From the NCBI RefSeq assembly GCF_000197735.1, contig NC_014550.1:2356001-2420000 (forward strand): a stretch of 64,000 nucleotides of DNA. The letters are read 5' to 3'. This document shows positions 1-9,015 of the stretch, one piece after another. Numbering within the stretch: the stretch's first letter is position 1; every line of letters begins with the position of its first letter. Source of the DNA: Glutamicibacter arilaitensis Re117. GTDB lineage: Bacteria; Actinomycetota; Actinomycetes; Actinomycetales; Micrococcaceae. Under the pieces are notes generated by a model. That model was given only the letters and a program-made list of their open reading frames with translations. It had not been told where the DNA came from and did not search any database. A program made the translations under genes and the position numbers.

Positions 1-603
1 GCCAGTGGCTAGGCCGTCCAGGCCGTCGGTGAGGTTGACGGCGTTCGTGGTGCCGGTGACGATGAAGTTCGACCAGATCACAAACAGCACTAGACCGATC
101 ATCGGTCCGGCGAAGGCCAAATCAAAGTTGGTATCGCGCAGGAAAGAGATTGCGGTGGAGCCGGGGGTCAGCCCCTTCTCGTCGGGGAACTGCAGGGCCA
201 GCACCGCAAAGCTGATGCCGATGATGGCCTGCAGCACGATCTTCTGCCAGGCGCGCAAGCCCAGCGAACGCTTCTTGAAGATCTTGATGAAGTCATCGAG
301 GAAGCCGACCAGTCCCATACCGCCGAAGAGCAGCAACACCAGCAGTCCGCTGGCGGTGATGCCCGAGGAGGTGCGCCCCATCAGCGAAAGGATGCCGTGA
401 GTGGCGAAATACGCCACGAAGACTGCTAAGACGAAGACTATGCCGCCCATGGTGGGGGTGCCGGACTTGATGGCATGCGAGTTCGGTCCGTCATCGCGAA
501 CTACCTGACCGTACTGCTTCTTGGTCAGCAGGCGGATGTACAGGGGCATCGCTACCATGGTCAAAACGAGGGCAATGCCTGCCCCCAAAAGCAATGCGAT
601 CAT
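1..603 (-). CDS. mraY: MraY, phospho-N-acetylmuramoyl-pentapeptide transferase (5' part; gene runs off the window)
   Basis: Transfers phospho-MurNAc-pentapeptide from UDP to undecaprenyl phosphate, giving lipid I at the inner face of the membrane. About 200 N-terminal codons are present. The reading begins MIALLLGAGIALVLTMVAMP (first membrane segment), followed by an RDDGPNSHAIKSGTPTMGG stretch typical of MraY, a GLVGFLDDFIKIFKKRS stretch with the conserved catalytic Asp pair, and NAVNLTDGLDGLA at the window edge. The ATG overlaps the murF stop codon as ATGA, so translation is probably coupled. It is the last visible gene of the minus-strand cell-wall cluster. Confidence 0.96.
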   Translation of the reverse strand, partial: MIALLLGAGIALVLTMVAMPLYIRLLTKKQYGQVVRDDGPNSHAIKSGTPTMGGIVFVLAVFVAYFATHGILSLMGRTSSGITASGLLVLLLFGGMGLVGFLDDFIKIFKKRSLGLRAWQKIVLQAIIGISFAVLALQFPDEKGLTPGSTAISFLRDTNFDLAFAGPMIGLVLFVIWSNFIVTGTTNAVNLTDGLDGLATG

Positions 604-2057
604 GCCTTGTCGCCTTCCTTCGCGAATGCTGCAATCTCGTCGCCCAAGAAGCGCAGACCGGCTCCGTTAGAGGACTTGAACAAGGCGATATCGCCAGGCT
701 GAAGCTGTTCTTCGAGCAGCGCGCGAGCCTCTTCCACGTCTTCGACGTAGTAGGCTTCATCGCCCCAGCTGCCTTCGAGCACTGCAGAGTTGTAGGCGGG
801 CTTCGCACCGCGGCCTACCACGACAAGTTTCTTGATGTTCATGCGAACTGCCATGCGGCCCAGCAAATCGTGCTGGTGGATGCTTTCGTCGCCCAGTTCC
901 AGCATTTCGCCCAGGACCGCCCAGGTACGCCGGCCCGGTGCACCGTCAGCGCCCAGGCCAAGTTCGGCCAGGGTCACCAGTGCTGCGCGCATCGACTCGG
1001 GGTTGGCGTTGTAGGCATCGTTGATGATGCTCACGCCATCGGCACGCTCAAGGCGTTCCATCCGCCAGCGGCTTCCGGCAGCACGGCCTTCAAGGCCCGC
1101 GGCAATCAGTTCTGGATCGATGTCCAGTGCCAGCGCTGCATTCGCTGCGGCCAAGATGTTCGAGACGTGGTGGCGGCCCAGCAGCCCGGAGGTGATCCGC
1201 TTGCTGTAGCCGTTGGGGAATTCAAGGGTGAGTTCTGGCTGGCCCTCGGCGTTGACAACAACGTCGCTGGCCCAGACTCCCGCGTTCTCTGGCTTAACCG
1301 CTCCGGTGCCGAAGAAGCGCACCTGGGAACGAGCCCGCGATTCCATGCGTGCCACGCGTGGATCCTCGGCGTTCAAGATGGCAATGCCTTCGGTGTCCAG
1401 GGCCTCAACGAGTTCGCCCTTGGCCTTCTCGATATTCTCCACTCCGCCGAATTCGCCGGCGTGGGCAGTGCCAACGCACAGTACGACGCCCACATGCGGG
1501 TGCACCATATCGGTCAGGTAGTTCAGATGGCCGATGCCGGTGGCACCCATCTCGATGACAAAGTATTTGGTCTCTTCAGTGGCGCTGAAGACCGTGAGCG
1601 GCACGCCGACTTCACCGTTGTAGGAGCCGATAGGCGATACGGTGGGCGCTGCTTGCGACAAGATGCCGGCCAGCAGGTCCTTGGTGGTGGTCTTCCCAGC
1701 GGAGCCGGTGATGCCCACTACCTTGGCATCGTTCTTGGCCTTGAGGTGGGACACGATATGGGCGGCGATCTTGCCCATGGCATCTACCGCATCTTCAACG
1801 ATGATCGCCGGGTGTTCGCGGCGTTCTTCATCGTGGGTGATGCGTTCGGCGAGGGACAGTACGGCGCCGGCGGCGCGTGCGCCGTCGATGAAGGTGTGGC
1901 CGTCGGAAAATTCACCGGGCTTAGCGACATATAGGGCGCCTGGGAGGACTTCGCGCGAATCAGTGGCAACGGAAGTGATCACCGTGTCGGCGGCGACTGT
2001 AGCAGTCGCCTTGCCGCCGGTGATTTCCAGCAGGTCGGTCAGAGACAGTTCAATCAT
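600..2057 (-). CDS. murF: MurF, UDP-MurNAc-tripeptide--D-Ala-D-Ala ligase
   Basis: ATP-dependent cytoplasmic ligase that adds D-Ala-D-Ala to UDP-MurNAc-tripeptide. The 485-residue length is normal for the family. The Mur ligase P-loop GSAGKTT lies at residues 118-124. The central domain carries NAEDPRV, and NDAYNANPESMRAAL, which marks MurF, follows near the middle. The three-domain order (N-terminal UDP-binding, central ATPase, C-terminal Rossmann-like) is intact. It starts about 50 bases after the murE stop, and its own stop overlaps the mraY start by 4 bases. Confidence 0.97.
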   Translation of the reverse strand: MIELSLTDLLEITGGKATATVAADTVITSVATDSREVLPGALYVAKPGEFSDGHTFIDGARAAGAVLSLAERITHDEERREHPAIIVEDAVDAMGKIAAHIVSHLKAKNDAKVVGITGSAGKTTTKDLLAGILSQAAPTVSPIGSYNGEVGVPLTVFSATEETKYFVIEMGATGIGHLNYLTDMVHPHVGVVLCVGTAHAGEFGGVENIEKAKGELVEALDTEGIAILNAEDPRVARMESRARSQVRFFGTGAVKPENAGVWASDVVVNAEGQPELTLEFPNGYSKRITSGLLGRHHVSNILAAANAALALDIDPELIAAGLEGRAAGSRWRMERLERADGVSIINDAYNANPESMRAALVTLAELGLGADGAPGRRTWAVLGEMLELGDESIHQHDLLGRMAVRMNIKKLVVVGRGAKPAYNSAVLEGSWGDEAYYVEDVEEARALLEEQLQPGDIALFKSSNGAGLRFLGDEIAAFAKEGDKA

Positions 2058-2107
2058 GGCAATAAGGACTTTACACTTGAGCGGTGATGATAGTGGACTT
2101 GTGCGGT

Positions 2108-3700
2108 CTAGGAATTGGTCACAAATCCATGAAGATTCAGTGCTTTCGCTAGTTCCACCCGATCATCGAGCTCAACGTCAATTCCCGCGACGTCTTGGCT
2201 AACTTCGTGTCCTCGTCCGGCCACGAGAATCGCATCGTTGGCATGCGCCAAACTCACAGCGAACTCTACGGCTTTGGCGCGTGGCGCGATGTTGTGAACC
2301 TGCACGCCGGGACGCTCAGTGTCCAGTACCTGCTGCGCTCCGGAGGCAACCTGCTCGCGAATTGGGGCCGGGTCCTCTCCGTGCGGGTCATCATCGGTGA
2401 CAATGACGATATCTGCGTGGCGGGCGGCTACCGCTCCCATATCCGGGCGCTTGGTCTTATCGCGTTCTCCGGTGGCGCCGAAGACGACGATTCGCCGGCC
2501 CTGCTCCCCCGGACGGATCGAATCCAGTGCCTTGGCCAGTGCGTCTGAGTTATGCGCAAAGTCGACGACTGCCACCGGGGATTCGCCAACTACCTGCATG
2601 CGCCCTGGCACGGCGACCGACAGCGGGTCCCCCGCGTTTAAGGCACGCTGCAGGGTATCGAGCTCTACACCGCTGGCAAGAACCATGACGGCTGCCAGTG
2701 CGCCATTGGCAACGTTGAACATGCCCGGCAGCAGGGTACGTGCTCGCAGCTCGCGTCCATCGCGGTGGCGCAGGGTGAAGCTGTGGCCCAGGCCGCTGTG
2801 CGCTAGCTCAGTGACCCGCCAGTACGCCGAAGGGTGGGCTTCATCCAGGCTCAGGGTTTCGGTTGGCACCAGTGCACGCTCAGCCAGACGCTGGCCGTAC
2901 TGGTCATCGACCATGACGACCGCGCGTTCGGAGCGTTCGGCGGTGAACAGCTGAGCCTTGGTTTCGAAGTACTCATCCATGGTGCCGTGAAGATCCAGGT
3001 GGTCCTGGGTCAGGTTGGTATAGCCGGAGACAGCAAAGCGCAGCGAATCAACGCGGCCGTAGCTCAGCGAGTGGCTGGATACCTCCATGGCTACCGAGCT
3101 GACGTCCTGCTGCGCCATGCGCGCAAGCACCCCATGCAGCTGGGTGGATTCCGGGGTGGTCAGCACGCTGGGGATGATCTGCCCGCGAGCAGACATTTCA
3201 ATCGTGCCGATCAGTCCGGTCTCTTCACCCAGGGCGTCAAGGATCGCACGGATCATGTAGGTGGTGGTGGTTTTTCCGTTGGTGCCGGTCACGCCGAAGA
3301 GTTTCGGACTGCGCTGATCGGTTCCGTAGACGTTTTGGGCAATCGCGGCTGCGCTCTTGCGCACGTCGGCGACGACGGCCACCGGGATGGACAGGCCATC
3401 GCCGAGGAATTCGAGTCCAGCGGTATCTGTGATCATGGCAACCGCGCCATTGGCGACAGCGGTTTCCACGAATTCTGCACCGTGGCGCTTCGCCCCGGAG
3501 ATACCGAGGAAGACATCGCCAGGCTGTACGATCTGCGGGTTGAGGCTGACTCCGAGGATCTGCGGGGCCGCGTTGAGCAATGCGCCAGTGCGCACTGCCC
3601 CGGCGGTGCCGCAGAGCTGGTCGAAGCCGAGGCCTGCGGTGTTCTCTGGGCGTAGGTACCGTTCAAGCTCACGAGGAGTGTCGGGGTTTTGGGCTACCAA
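2108..3700 (-). CDS. murE: MurE, UDP-MurNAc-dipeptide--amino acid ligase (probably L-lysine type)
   Basis: Adds the third, diamino acid residue to UDP-MurNAc-L-Ala-D-Glu. P-loop GTNGKTTT is at residues 139-146, and the following HTTPESTQLH-like stretch (LTTPESTQLHGV) is typical of MurE. The substrate-selecting motif, DNPR in meso-diaminopimelate enzymes, reads DDPH here (VTDDDPHGEDP). This suggests L-lysine as substrate and fits Micrococcaceae peptidoglycan, though that is inference. The only plausible start near the 5' end is a TTG lying inside the ftsI stop region (7-base overlap). A somewhat later start cannot be excluded. Confidence 0.95.
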   Translation of the reverse strand: MVAQNPDTPRELERYLRPENTAGLGFDQLCGTAGAVRTGALLNAAPQILGVSLNPQIVQPGDVFLGISGAKRHGAEFVETAVANGAVAMITDTAGLEFLGDGLSIPVAVVADVRKSAAAIAQNVYGTDQRSPKLFGVTGTNGKTTTTYMIRAILDALGEETGLIGTIEMSARGQIIPSVLTTPESTQLHGVLARMAQQDVSSVAMEVSSHSLSYGRVDSLRFAVSGYTNLTQDHLDLHGTMDEYFETKAQLFTAERSERAVVMVDDQYGQRLAERALVPTETLSLDEAHPSAYWRVTELAHSGLGHSFTLRHRDGRELRARTLLPGMFNVANGALAAVMVLASGVELDTLQRALNAGDPLSVAVPGRMQVVGESPVAVVDFAHNSDALAKALDSIRPGEQGRRIVVFGATGERDKTKRPDMGAVAARHADIVIVTDDDPHGEDPAPIREQVASGAQQVLDTERPGVQVHNIAPRAKAVEFAVSLAHANDAILVAGRGHEVSQDVAGIDVELDDRVELAKALNLHGFVTNS

Positions 3701-5508
3701 GATTTCTTCTGATCCTCACCTACAAAGACGTCGTACGCCTCTGACTTAGTAGTGCTCGGAGGCACATTGAATGTGTTCAGGGTGTGGCTCATGACGTCGG
3801 TAAACGTGTCGGCTACCGAGAAGTCCTGCCAATTGCCCTTTGGGCGGTACATTGTTGCCACGACAACGAACTGCGGATCTTCCAAAGGTGCTACACCTGC
3901 GAAAGAATAAGTATAGCCGTCATAGCCCTTGGCGCTGGCGGCCTGGCCAGTACCGGTCTTGCCGCCTACACGGTATCCGGGGATGCGTTCCTTGTAACCG
4001 GTACCACTATCTACCACCGTTTCCATCAGCTTGAGCATTTCAGCTGCCGTGCTCTTCTTGACCACGCGCTTCTTTTCAGGTGCTGGGATTTCGGTCATGG
4101 TGCCGTCCTCATTGCGGTACCCCTCGATCAGGCTCGGCGAAAGGCGAACACCCTTGTTGGCCAGGGCCTGGAAGATCGAAGCGGTATGCAGCACAGTCTG
4201 CGAGTAGCCCTGGCCGAACATGGTGGTGTACTGCTGGCGGCGGTCCCAGTTCTCCGGAGCTGCCAACTGGCCAGCGCTGGCGCCGTTCAGCCCGACGCGG
4301 ATCGGTGTTCCGAGGCCGAAGGCGCGCATGTAGTCGTAGCGGGTCTGCTTGCTCATGGTATTTCCGACCATCACGGTGCCGGTGTTGTATGAACGGGCGA
4401 AAATGCCTGCAACGGTCATGTCGTAGGTCGAGTGCTCCAAGGAGTCGTTGATGGTTTCCTTGGTGAACGTCTTCTTGTGCGGTACGCGCATCTCGGTTAG
4501 CGGATCCACTCCTCCTTGGTCAATGGCGGCAGCGAAGATCGCTGCCTTGCCGGTGGAACCGGGTTCAAAAGCACGCGTGATGGAGGTAGAACGGCGGAAT
4601 TCAGGAACGGTGGCGCCTGGATCATTGGGGTCCAGCTCTGCCGAGTCGCCAATCGCCAGAATCTTGCCGGTTTTCGCTTCCATGACGACCACGGAAACCC
4701 ACTCGGCGTTGAACTGTGCTTGCTTCTTCTCGGCCGCACGCTGGGCGACGTAGTTGATATCCGAGTCAATGGTAAGAATGACGTCCTGGCCGTCGACAGC
4801 CGGGGTCTCTTCTACCTCTGTGACCGGGATGCGCACACCGTCAGCACTGATTTCGTATTTGCGGCTGCCTTCGGTGCCGGCAAGGTGCTTTTCCTGGCTC
4901 AGTTCCAAGCCTTCTGCACCAACCACGCTGGTCTGGTCTTCAGAGTTGCGTACGAAGCCGAGCAATGGACCAGCAATGACACCCTGCGGGTACTGGCGTT
5001 CACTGCGCAGCAAAGAGGCCAGTCGAGGGATTCCGATTTCAAGAACTTCATTGCGAACTTCTGGGGTCACGCTCTTGGCGAGCATGACGTAGCCCTTGGG
5101 CTTGGCATCGCCCTGAGGACGTACCTTCATGGCCAGCTCGTCGCGGTCTTGCTCAAGAGCTTCGGCCAGTTCATCAATGGCTTGATCCCAGGTGATGCGC
5201 TCCTGGGTATTGGTTCCGTCACGTTTGGCACGGCGAATGGTCTCGCCTTGCTGGCGCTGGTCGATCACCAGGTCATAGCGGTCAACGGAGGCAGCGAGCA
5301 TCGTGCCATTGCGGTCTTCGATGGATCCGCGATTGGGAGCGATGGTTTCAACGCGTTCACGGTTGGCCTGCGCCGCGTTGGCGATGCTGGCCGAGTTGAT
5401 GCCTTGAACCCAGACCAACCGCCCCAGGATCACCAGTAGCAATGCCACGGAGAGGACAAGCACCAAGCGCATTCGCTTTTTTGCAGTGTCTATTGCGGAC
5501 GAGCTCAC
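3694..5508 (-). CDS. ftsI: FtsI (PBP3-type) division transpeptidase
   Basis: Monofunctional class B penicillin-binding protein that cross-links septal peptidoglycan. One N-terminal membrane segment (about residues 13-36) is followed by the PBP dimerisation domain (APNRGSIEDRNG around 57-68). The transpeptidase domain carries all three active-site motifs: SxxK as STGK at 318-321, SxN as SYN at 373-375, and KTG at 517-519. Length 604 is normal for actinobacterial FtsI/PbpB. It follows the FtsL-like gene after about 75 bases and overlaps murE by 7 bases. Confidence 0.96.
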   Translation of the reverse strand: MSSSAIDTAKKRMRLVLVLSVALLLVILGRLVWVQGINSASIANAAQANRERVETIAPNRGSIEDRNGTMLAASVDRYDLVIDQRQQGETIRRAKRDGTNTQERITWDQAIDELAEALEQDRDELAMKVRPQGDAKPKGYVMLAKSVTPEVRNEVLEIGIPRLASLLRSERQYPQGVIAGPLLGFVRNSEDQTSVVGAEGLELSQEKHLAGTEGSRKYEISADGVRIPVTEVEETPAVDGQDVILTIDSDINYVAQRAAEKKQAQFNAEWVSVVVMEAKTGKILAIGDSAELDPNDPGATVPEFRRSTSITRAFEPGSTGKAAIFAAAIDQGGVDPLTEMRVPHKKTFTKETINDSLEHSTYDMTVAGIFARSYNTGTVMVGNTMSKQTRYDYMRAFGLGTPIRVGLNGASAGQLAAPENWDRRQQYTTMFGQGYSQTVLHTASIFQALANKGVRLSPSLIEGYRNEDGTMTEIPAPEKKRVVKKSTAAEMLKLMETVVDSGTGYKERIPGYRVGGKTGTGQAASAKGYDGYTYSFAGVAPLEDPQFVVVATMYRPKGNWQDFSVADTFTDVMSHTLNTFNVPPSTTKSEAYDVFVGEDQKKSW

Positions 5509-5582
5509 AAAAGAACCTAACTTTCCCTCAGCGTGGTTTTCCAGCAGCGTTAGCCGCCTGTATCTAGCTTAGAAAGAGCTAG

Positions 5583-6353
5583 CTACTCTGCTGGGGATTT
5601 GATGCTTGGTGCGGGGATCGTGCCCCCGTTTAGCTCGGTGTCACTGAACACGGGGCGGCCATCTTCGGCTACTTCGCGTTCGGCTTTCTTGGCCTCGACC
5701 TCAGGTTCCTTGGAACCTTCAGTTTCCGCGGATTTCTTCTGTGAATCTGCTGGGGCTTTGCCTACAGTAGTCTTCGGCGTGTTTGATTCTTTGGCCTTAG
5801 CTTCGCTCTTGCCCTCGCGGATGCTTTCACCAGGCAGCGGAATCGTTCCGTATTCTTGCTTGCTGTTCTTGGCCTTAACGGCCTTCTTAGCTTCCTGGGC
5901 GATCTCGCCATCGGACAGGCTAATCAATCCGGGGGCGCCTGGTGAGACGAGCCCGAGGTCCTTTGCCTTGGAAGCCAAGGCCTGTGGTGCAGCCAGTGAC
6001 TGGGCTTCCTTGAGCAGTGCTTGGTTCTCCTGGGAGAGCGCGCGTTCTTGCGAACGCAGGTTCACAATGTCGTACTGGCGCTGGGCTACCGAGGTGTTGA
6101 GCAGTACCAAGGTGACGATGACGCTGAATGCCAATGCAACAAGCACAGCAGACATGGCGAACATGGAGCGCTTGTTGTTCTCGTTCAGCTTAGGAACCAA
6201 TGAAAGGGTGACTCGCTGGCGCGAGTCTCCTTTGGGGAGGTTGCTAGCGGGGACGGGCTCGGGTCGCGTTGCACGCGCAGTATTACCGTCGACAACCGGC
6301 TGGTTGTTCACGGCTGCGGTCTTCTGCACGCGGCGCTGGGCTCGTTGGCTCAT
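5583..6353 (-). CDS. ftsL: FtsL-like septal protein (bitopic, coiled coil)
   Basis: A 256-residue bitopic protein in the ftsL position between rsmH and ftsI. It has a basic cytoplasmic N-terminus, one membrane segment at about 64-86 (FAMSAVLVALAFSVIVTLVL) and a leucine/glutamine-rich coiled coil at about 90-120. A long charged Lys/Glu/Ala extracytoplasmic tail makes it much larger than E. coli FtsL (~120 residues). FtsL proteins are known by position and architecture rather than sequence, and this fits: it should join the FtsQ-FtsL-FtsB complex that activates FtsW-FtsI. Its ATG lies one base after the rsmH stop. Confidence 0.8.
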   Translation of the reverse strand: MSQRAQRRVQKTAAVNNQPVVDGNTARATRPEPVPASNLPKGDSRQRVTLSLVPKLNENNKRSMFAMSAVLVALAFSVIVTLVLLNTSVAQRQYDIVNLRSQERALSQENQALLKEAQSLAAPQALASKAKDLGLVSPGAPGLISLSDGEIAQEAKKAVKAKNSKQEYGTIPLPGESIREGKSEAKAKESNTPKTTVGKAPADSQKKSAETEGSKEPEVEAKKAEREVAEDGRPVFSDTELNGGTIPAPSIKSPAE

Positions 6354-6354
6354 G

Positions 6355-7347
6355 CTAGCTCCTCTTCAACACTCGTTCCACAGCTCGCAGGCGGGCTGAG
6401 GCTGCACGTGAATTTTCGGCTATTTCGTGTTCGCTTGGCTTTTCGGTGCCCTTGGTGAGCACCTTGTATTCGGCCTTGTGTTCTTCCAGCTCCACCGGGA
6501 ATCCGGGAGGAGCCGAGGACGTCGATCCTTGAACGAAGTGTCGTTTGGTGATCTTGTCTTCCAACGAGTGGTAACTCATCACGACAACTCGCCCACCGAT
6601 ATTTAGCGCACCCATTGCTGCCGGGATAGCACGCTCAAGAACGTCGAGTTCCTCATTCACTGCGATACGCAATGCTTGAAAGGTTCGCTTTGCTGGGTGG
6701 CCGTGGTTACGGGCCGCAGCCGCTGGAACGACACTGCGGATGACCTCGACCAGCTCAGCGGTGGTGCTGATCCGGCTCTTCGCGCGGGCCTCGACGATAG
6801 CCGTGGAGATGCGTCCGGCGAATTTTTCTTCGCCCCACTGCCGGATGATTCGAAGCAGTTCGTCGCGGTCCAGGTCATTGACCAAGTCCTCGGCAGTTGG
6901 GCCAACGGAGGTATCCATGCGCATATCCAGCGGAGCATCGTAGGAATATGCGAAGCCGCGTTCGCGTTCATCGAGTTGTAGCGAAGAAACACCGAGATCG
7001 AAGAGCACGCCGTCAATGCCTGGGAATCCCAGGTCTTCCACGACGTCTGCAATCTCGTCGTACACAGCGTGCACAAGATCGATGCGATCCTGGAACGGCG
7101 CCAAACGAGCGCCGGCAAGTTCATGGGCCTGCTCATCGCGGTCCAGACCGATCAAGTGCAGGTTCTCGAAGCGCTGGAGGATGGCTTCGGAATGCCCGCC
7201 CATTCCTAGGGTGCAGTCCACCACAATCGCCCGACGGCCTTCCGCATTTGCTCGCTCAATACCTGGAGCTAGCAAGTTAACGCATCGGTCCAGAAGTACT
7301 GGAACGTGGCGTTCGGATGCTGGTCGCTGGGAATCCTGATTTGGCAC
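6355..7347 (-). CDS. rsmH: RsmH (MraW), 16S rRNA m4C1402 methyltransferase
   Basis: SAM-dependent methyltransferase that N4-methylates C1402 of 16S rRNA. It reads [14 protein letters not shown] at the N-terminus, then the SAM motif [31 protein letters not shown] and a C-terminal [13 protein letters not shown], all standard for RsmH. The frame stays open upstream to 7413, but the GTG at 7347 has a strong purine-rich Shine-Dalgarno (AAAGGGGG about 4 bases before it) and gives 330 residues, close to the family length. It is the second gene of the cluster, after mraZ. Confidence 0.96.
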   Translation of the reverse strand: MPNQDSQRPASERHVPVLLDRCVNLLAPGIERANAEGRRAIVVDCTLGMGGHSEAILQRFENLHLIGLDRDEQAHELAGARLAPFQDRIDLVHAVYDEIADVVEDLGFPGIDGVLFDLGVSSLQLDERERGFAYSYDAPLDMRMDTSVGPTAEDLVNDLDRDELLRIIRQWGEEKFAGRISTAIVEARAKSRISTTAELVEVIRSVVPAAAARNHGHPAKRTFQALRIAVNEELDVLERAIPAAMGALNIGGRVVVMSYHSLEDKITKRHFVQGSTSSAPPGFPVELEEHKAEYKVLTKGTEKPSEHEIAENSRAASARLRAVERVLKRS

Positions 7348-7518
7348 TGCGCCCCCTTTCGCTTTCAATCTGTTGTTGAGATCAGATCCCCCTCCAACCA
7401 AGCAGCAATCCAACCTTCTGGCTCCGGGGAAGTGAAGCCAGACGATTTTCTACCCCGTGGTGGCTGGAGATCTCATCCCAACAAATGTGGTGTTTTGTCG
7501 ATCTAGTCCCCGAGGGTC

Positions 7519-7932
7519 CTAGTCTTCGTCAGTATCGGAGAACACTTCTTCTTGTTCGTCCAAGTACTGCTGCCATGCGGTTGTATCCCAAATTTCGATG
7601 CGGTTGCCTGCACCAATCACTGTGACTTCCCGGTCAAGGCCTCCGTAAGTGCGTAGCACCTGCGGAATCGTGACGCGTCCCTGCTTATCTGGAACTTCAT
7701 CCGAGGCCCCTGAGAGGAACACTCGCGCATAGTCGCGTGCTCGTCGAGAGGTCAAAGACGCCTGTGCCAATTGCTCGTGCTGCTTCTCAAATTCCCGCTG
7801 GCTAAAAACGTAAATGCAACGCTCTTGCCCACGCGTAAGAACCAGCCCATATGACAGCTCGTCACGATATTTAGCTGGAAGAATCAACCGACCTTTTTCA
7901 TCAAGACGCGGTGTGTAAGTTCCTAAGAACAT
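7519..7932 (-). CDS. mraZ: MraZ, transcriptional regulator of the division/cell-wall cluster
   Basis: First gene of the dcw cluster. It encodes an AbrB-like DNA-binding protein that in studied bacteria forms rings and represses its own promoter. The 137 residues contain the two MraZ repeats, [19 protein letters not shown] at the N-terminus and [15 protein letters not shown] in the second half (each with a DxxGRxxxP signature), and an acidic C-terminus. The ATG at 7932 is chosen because AAGGTGG stands directly upstream; longer readings to 8016 would translate the operator region. Probable target repeats lie just upstream at 7985-8010. Confidence 0.95.
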   Translation of the reverse strand: MFLGTYTPRLDEKGRLILPAKYRDELSYGLVLTRGQERCIYVFSQREFEKQHEQLAQASLTSRRARDYARVFLSGASDEVPDKQGRVTIPQVLRTYGGLDREVTVIGAGNRIEIWDTTAWQQYLDEQEEVFSDTDED

Positions 7933-7984
7933 GCACACCACCTTTCCCGTGAAGTGGCCAGAAGCCCCATTCTTCTCTACTTGC

Positions 7985-8010
7985 CTCCACTTTACTCCAC
8001 AACCCTCCAC
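7985..8010 (-). promoter_or_regulatory. Three phased GTGGAG boxes, probable MraZ operator
   Basis: On the minus strand the hexamer GTGGAG occurs three times with an exact 10-base period (plus-strand CTCCAC at 7985-7990, 7995-8000, 8005-8010), about 50-75 bases before the mraZ start. MraZ is known to bind short direct repeats at one-turn spacing upstream of its own gene. Position and spacing fit that; MraZ binding here is inferred. Confidence 0.75.
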
Positions 8011-8016
8011 TGTCAA
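7989..8016 (-). promoter_or_regulatory. Putative mraZ promoter overlapping the repeats
   Basis: Read on the minus strand, TTGACA (plus 8011-8016) is separated by 16 bases from TAAAGT (plus 7989-7994). The spacer consists of GTGGAG repeats. A perfect -35 and a 4/6 -10 at workable spacing make this the best promoter candidate for the cell-wall cluster. Confidence 0.6.
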
Positions 8017-8408
8017 TGCAATTTCACTGGTTTCGCGAGGGTCTGGACTTAAAAAATGCCGAAATCTAGGGGATTCTCAGCCTATGTTCAGGTGGAGGGG
8101 TGTGGATCTCCCAAGAGCGTGATCACGTATTTTTCAGAGATTTTGCATGCAAAATCCCCGGAATGTAGCTACTTTTGGGCGCAGTGGTAGGAAGTGGAGG
8201 ACCTTGGGGAGGAAAGTGGAGGTGTTCTCGTGCACCTCCCATAGGGCGAACCTTGGAATCTGCAGAGAATTAAAGATCACCCTGAAAGTGCGTAATCCGA
8301 CATAGCCCAGATCGCTTCTGCCACCCCTGACTTCAGGACCATCGCGCACCAGGCTCGTCGGTTCCCTGGCTCGCGACACCAAGCAGTTACTTGGGGTTAA
8401 ACGAAAAA
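8017..8408. other. Intergenic region upstream of mraZ; no gene seen, contains extra GTGGAG motifs
   Basis: No credible coding frame. An open frame on the minus strand (8134-8382) has no family resemblance or good ribosome site. Plus-strand copies of the mraZ-type hexamer occur at 8092-8097 (GTGGAG) and 8102-8107 (GTGGAT), again 10 bases apart. Two AGTGGAGG octamers lie at 8193-8200 and 8215-8222. Confidence 0.6.
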
Positions 8409-8435
8409 GAGGTGCAACCCAACGGGTTACACCTC
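8398..8435 (-). terminator. Rho-independent terminator of the DUF3040 gene
   Basis: On the minus strand a stem of 12 base pairs with one mismatch (GAGGTG arm at plus 8409-8414, CACCTC arm at 8430-8435) and a short loop is followed by TTTTTCGTTT. It lies 15 bases past the stop of the DUF3040 gene. Confidence 0.85.
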
Positions 8436-8449
8436 GATATCAATGCCGA

Positions 8450-8833
8450 TCAGTTATCAGACTGATCACGCTTTCGCTGGTTCCATTTTTCTTCCAGACC
8501 GGAAAGGAACTGCGAATTATTCTTGGCTGCGGGCTTTGGTCCAGCAGCATTGGACGGGCCAATTTTCCCTGTAGCTGATTTAGTCAGGGCGAGCAGTACG
8601 CCACCGAACATCACCGCAAAGCCGATAACACCGACAATGATGATGTGTTGCGAGATTCCGAAAATGAGCCCAGCAAGGCCGACGATGACCAACAAGATAC
8701 CCAACGCGATATTGCGCGTCGACAGGCGCCCCGTGCTCGCTGGGCCTTTCATGCTGGAAGCGAAGCGACGGTCTTCATGCAGCTGCTTTTCCAACTGCTC
8801 CAACAAACGCTGCTCGTGTTCCGATAGCGGCAT
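8450..8833 (-). CDS. DUF3040 small membrane protein
   Basis: A 127-residue protein opening MPLSEHEQRLLEQLEKQLHE, the hallmark of the DUF3040 family found across Actinobacteria. Two membrane segments follow at about 45-65 (IALGILLVIVGLAGLIFGIS) and 69-88 (IIIVGVIGFAVMFGGVLLAL), then a polar tail. The family's function is unknown. A strong GGAAGGAG ribosome site precedes the ATG. Its frequent position near the mraZ/dcw cluster hints at an envelope role, which is inference. Confidence 0.9.
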   Translation of the reverse strand: MPLSEHEQRLLEQLEKQLHEDRRFASSMKGPASTGRLSTRNIALGILLVIVGLAGLIFGISQHIIIVGVIGFAVMFGGVLLALTKSATGKIGPSNAAGPKPAAKNNSQFLSGLEEKWNQRKRDQSDN

Positions 8834-9015
8834 CGTCTTCTCCTTCCAAAGGCAATCTCAACGGTCGTCCACCGTCATTAAGTTCAACGTTGCACCTGTG
8901 GAATTAGTTCCCACAATTCTGATGAACTTACTTCAAGGATAGACTCTTTTGCACCCGCCCTGCTAGTTGATCTTCACCACTGTCCAGATATCCATATGTT
9001 CTACACAGATTGCGT

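Noticed and set aside
594..1934. 446-residue open frame on the plus strand
   Set aside because: Antisense to murF, which has complete ligase motifs. High GC leaves long shadow frames; there is no ribosome site or family match.
8134..8382. 82-residue minus-strand frame upstream of mraZ
   Set aside because: No ribosome site, no family resemblance, and it covers the GTGGAG-rich regulatory region.
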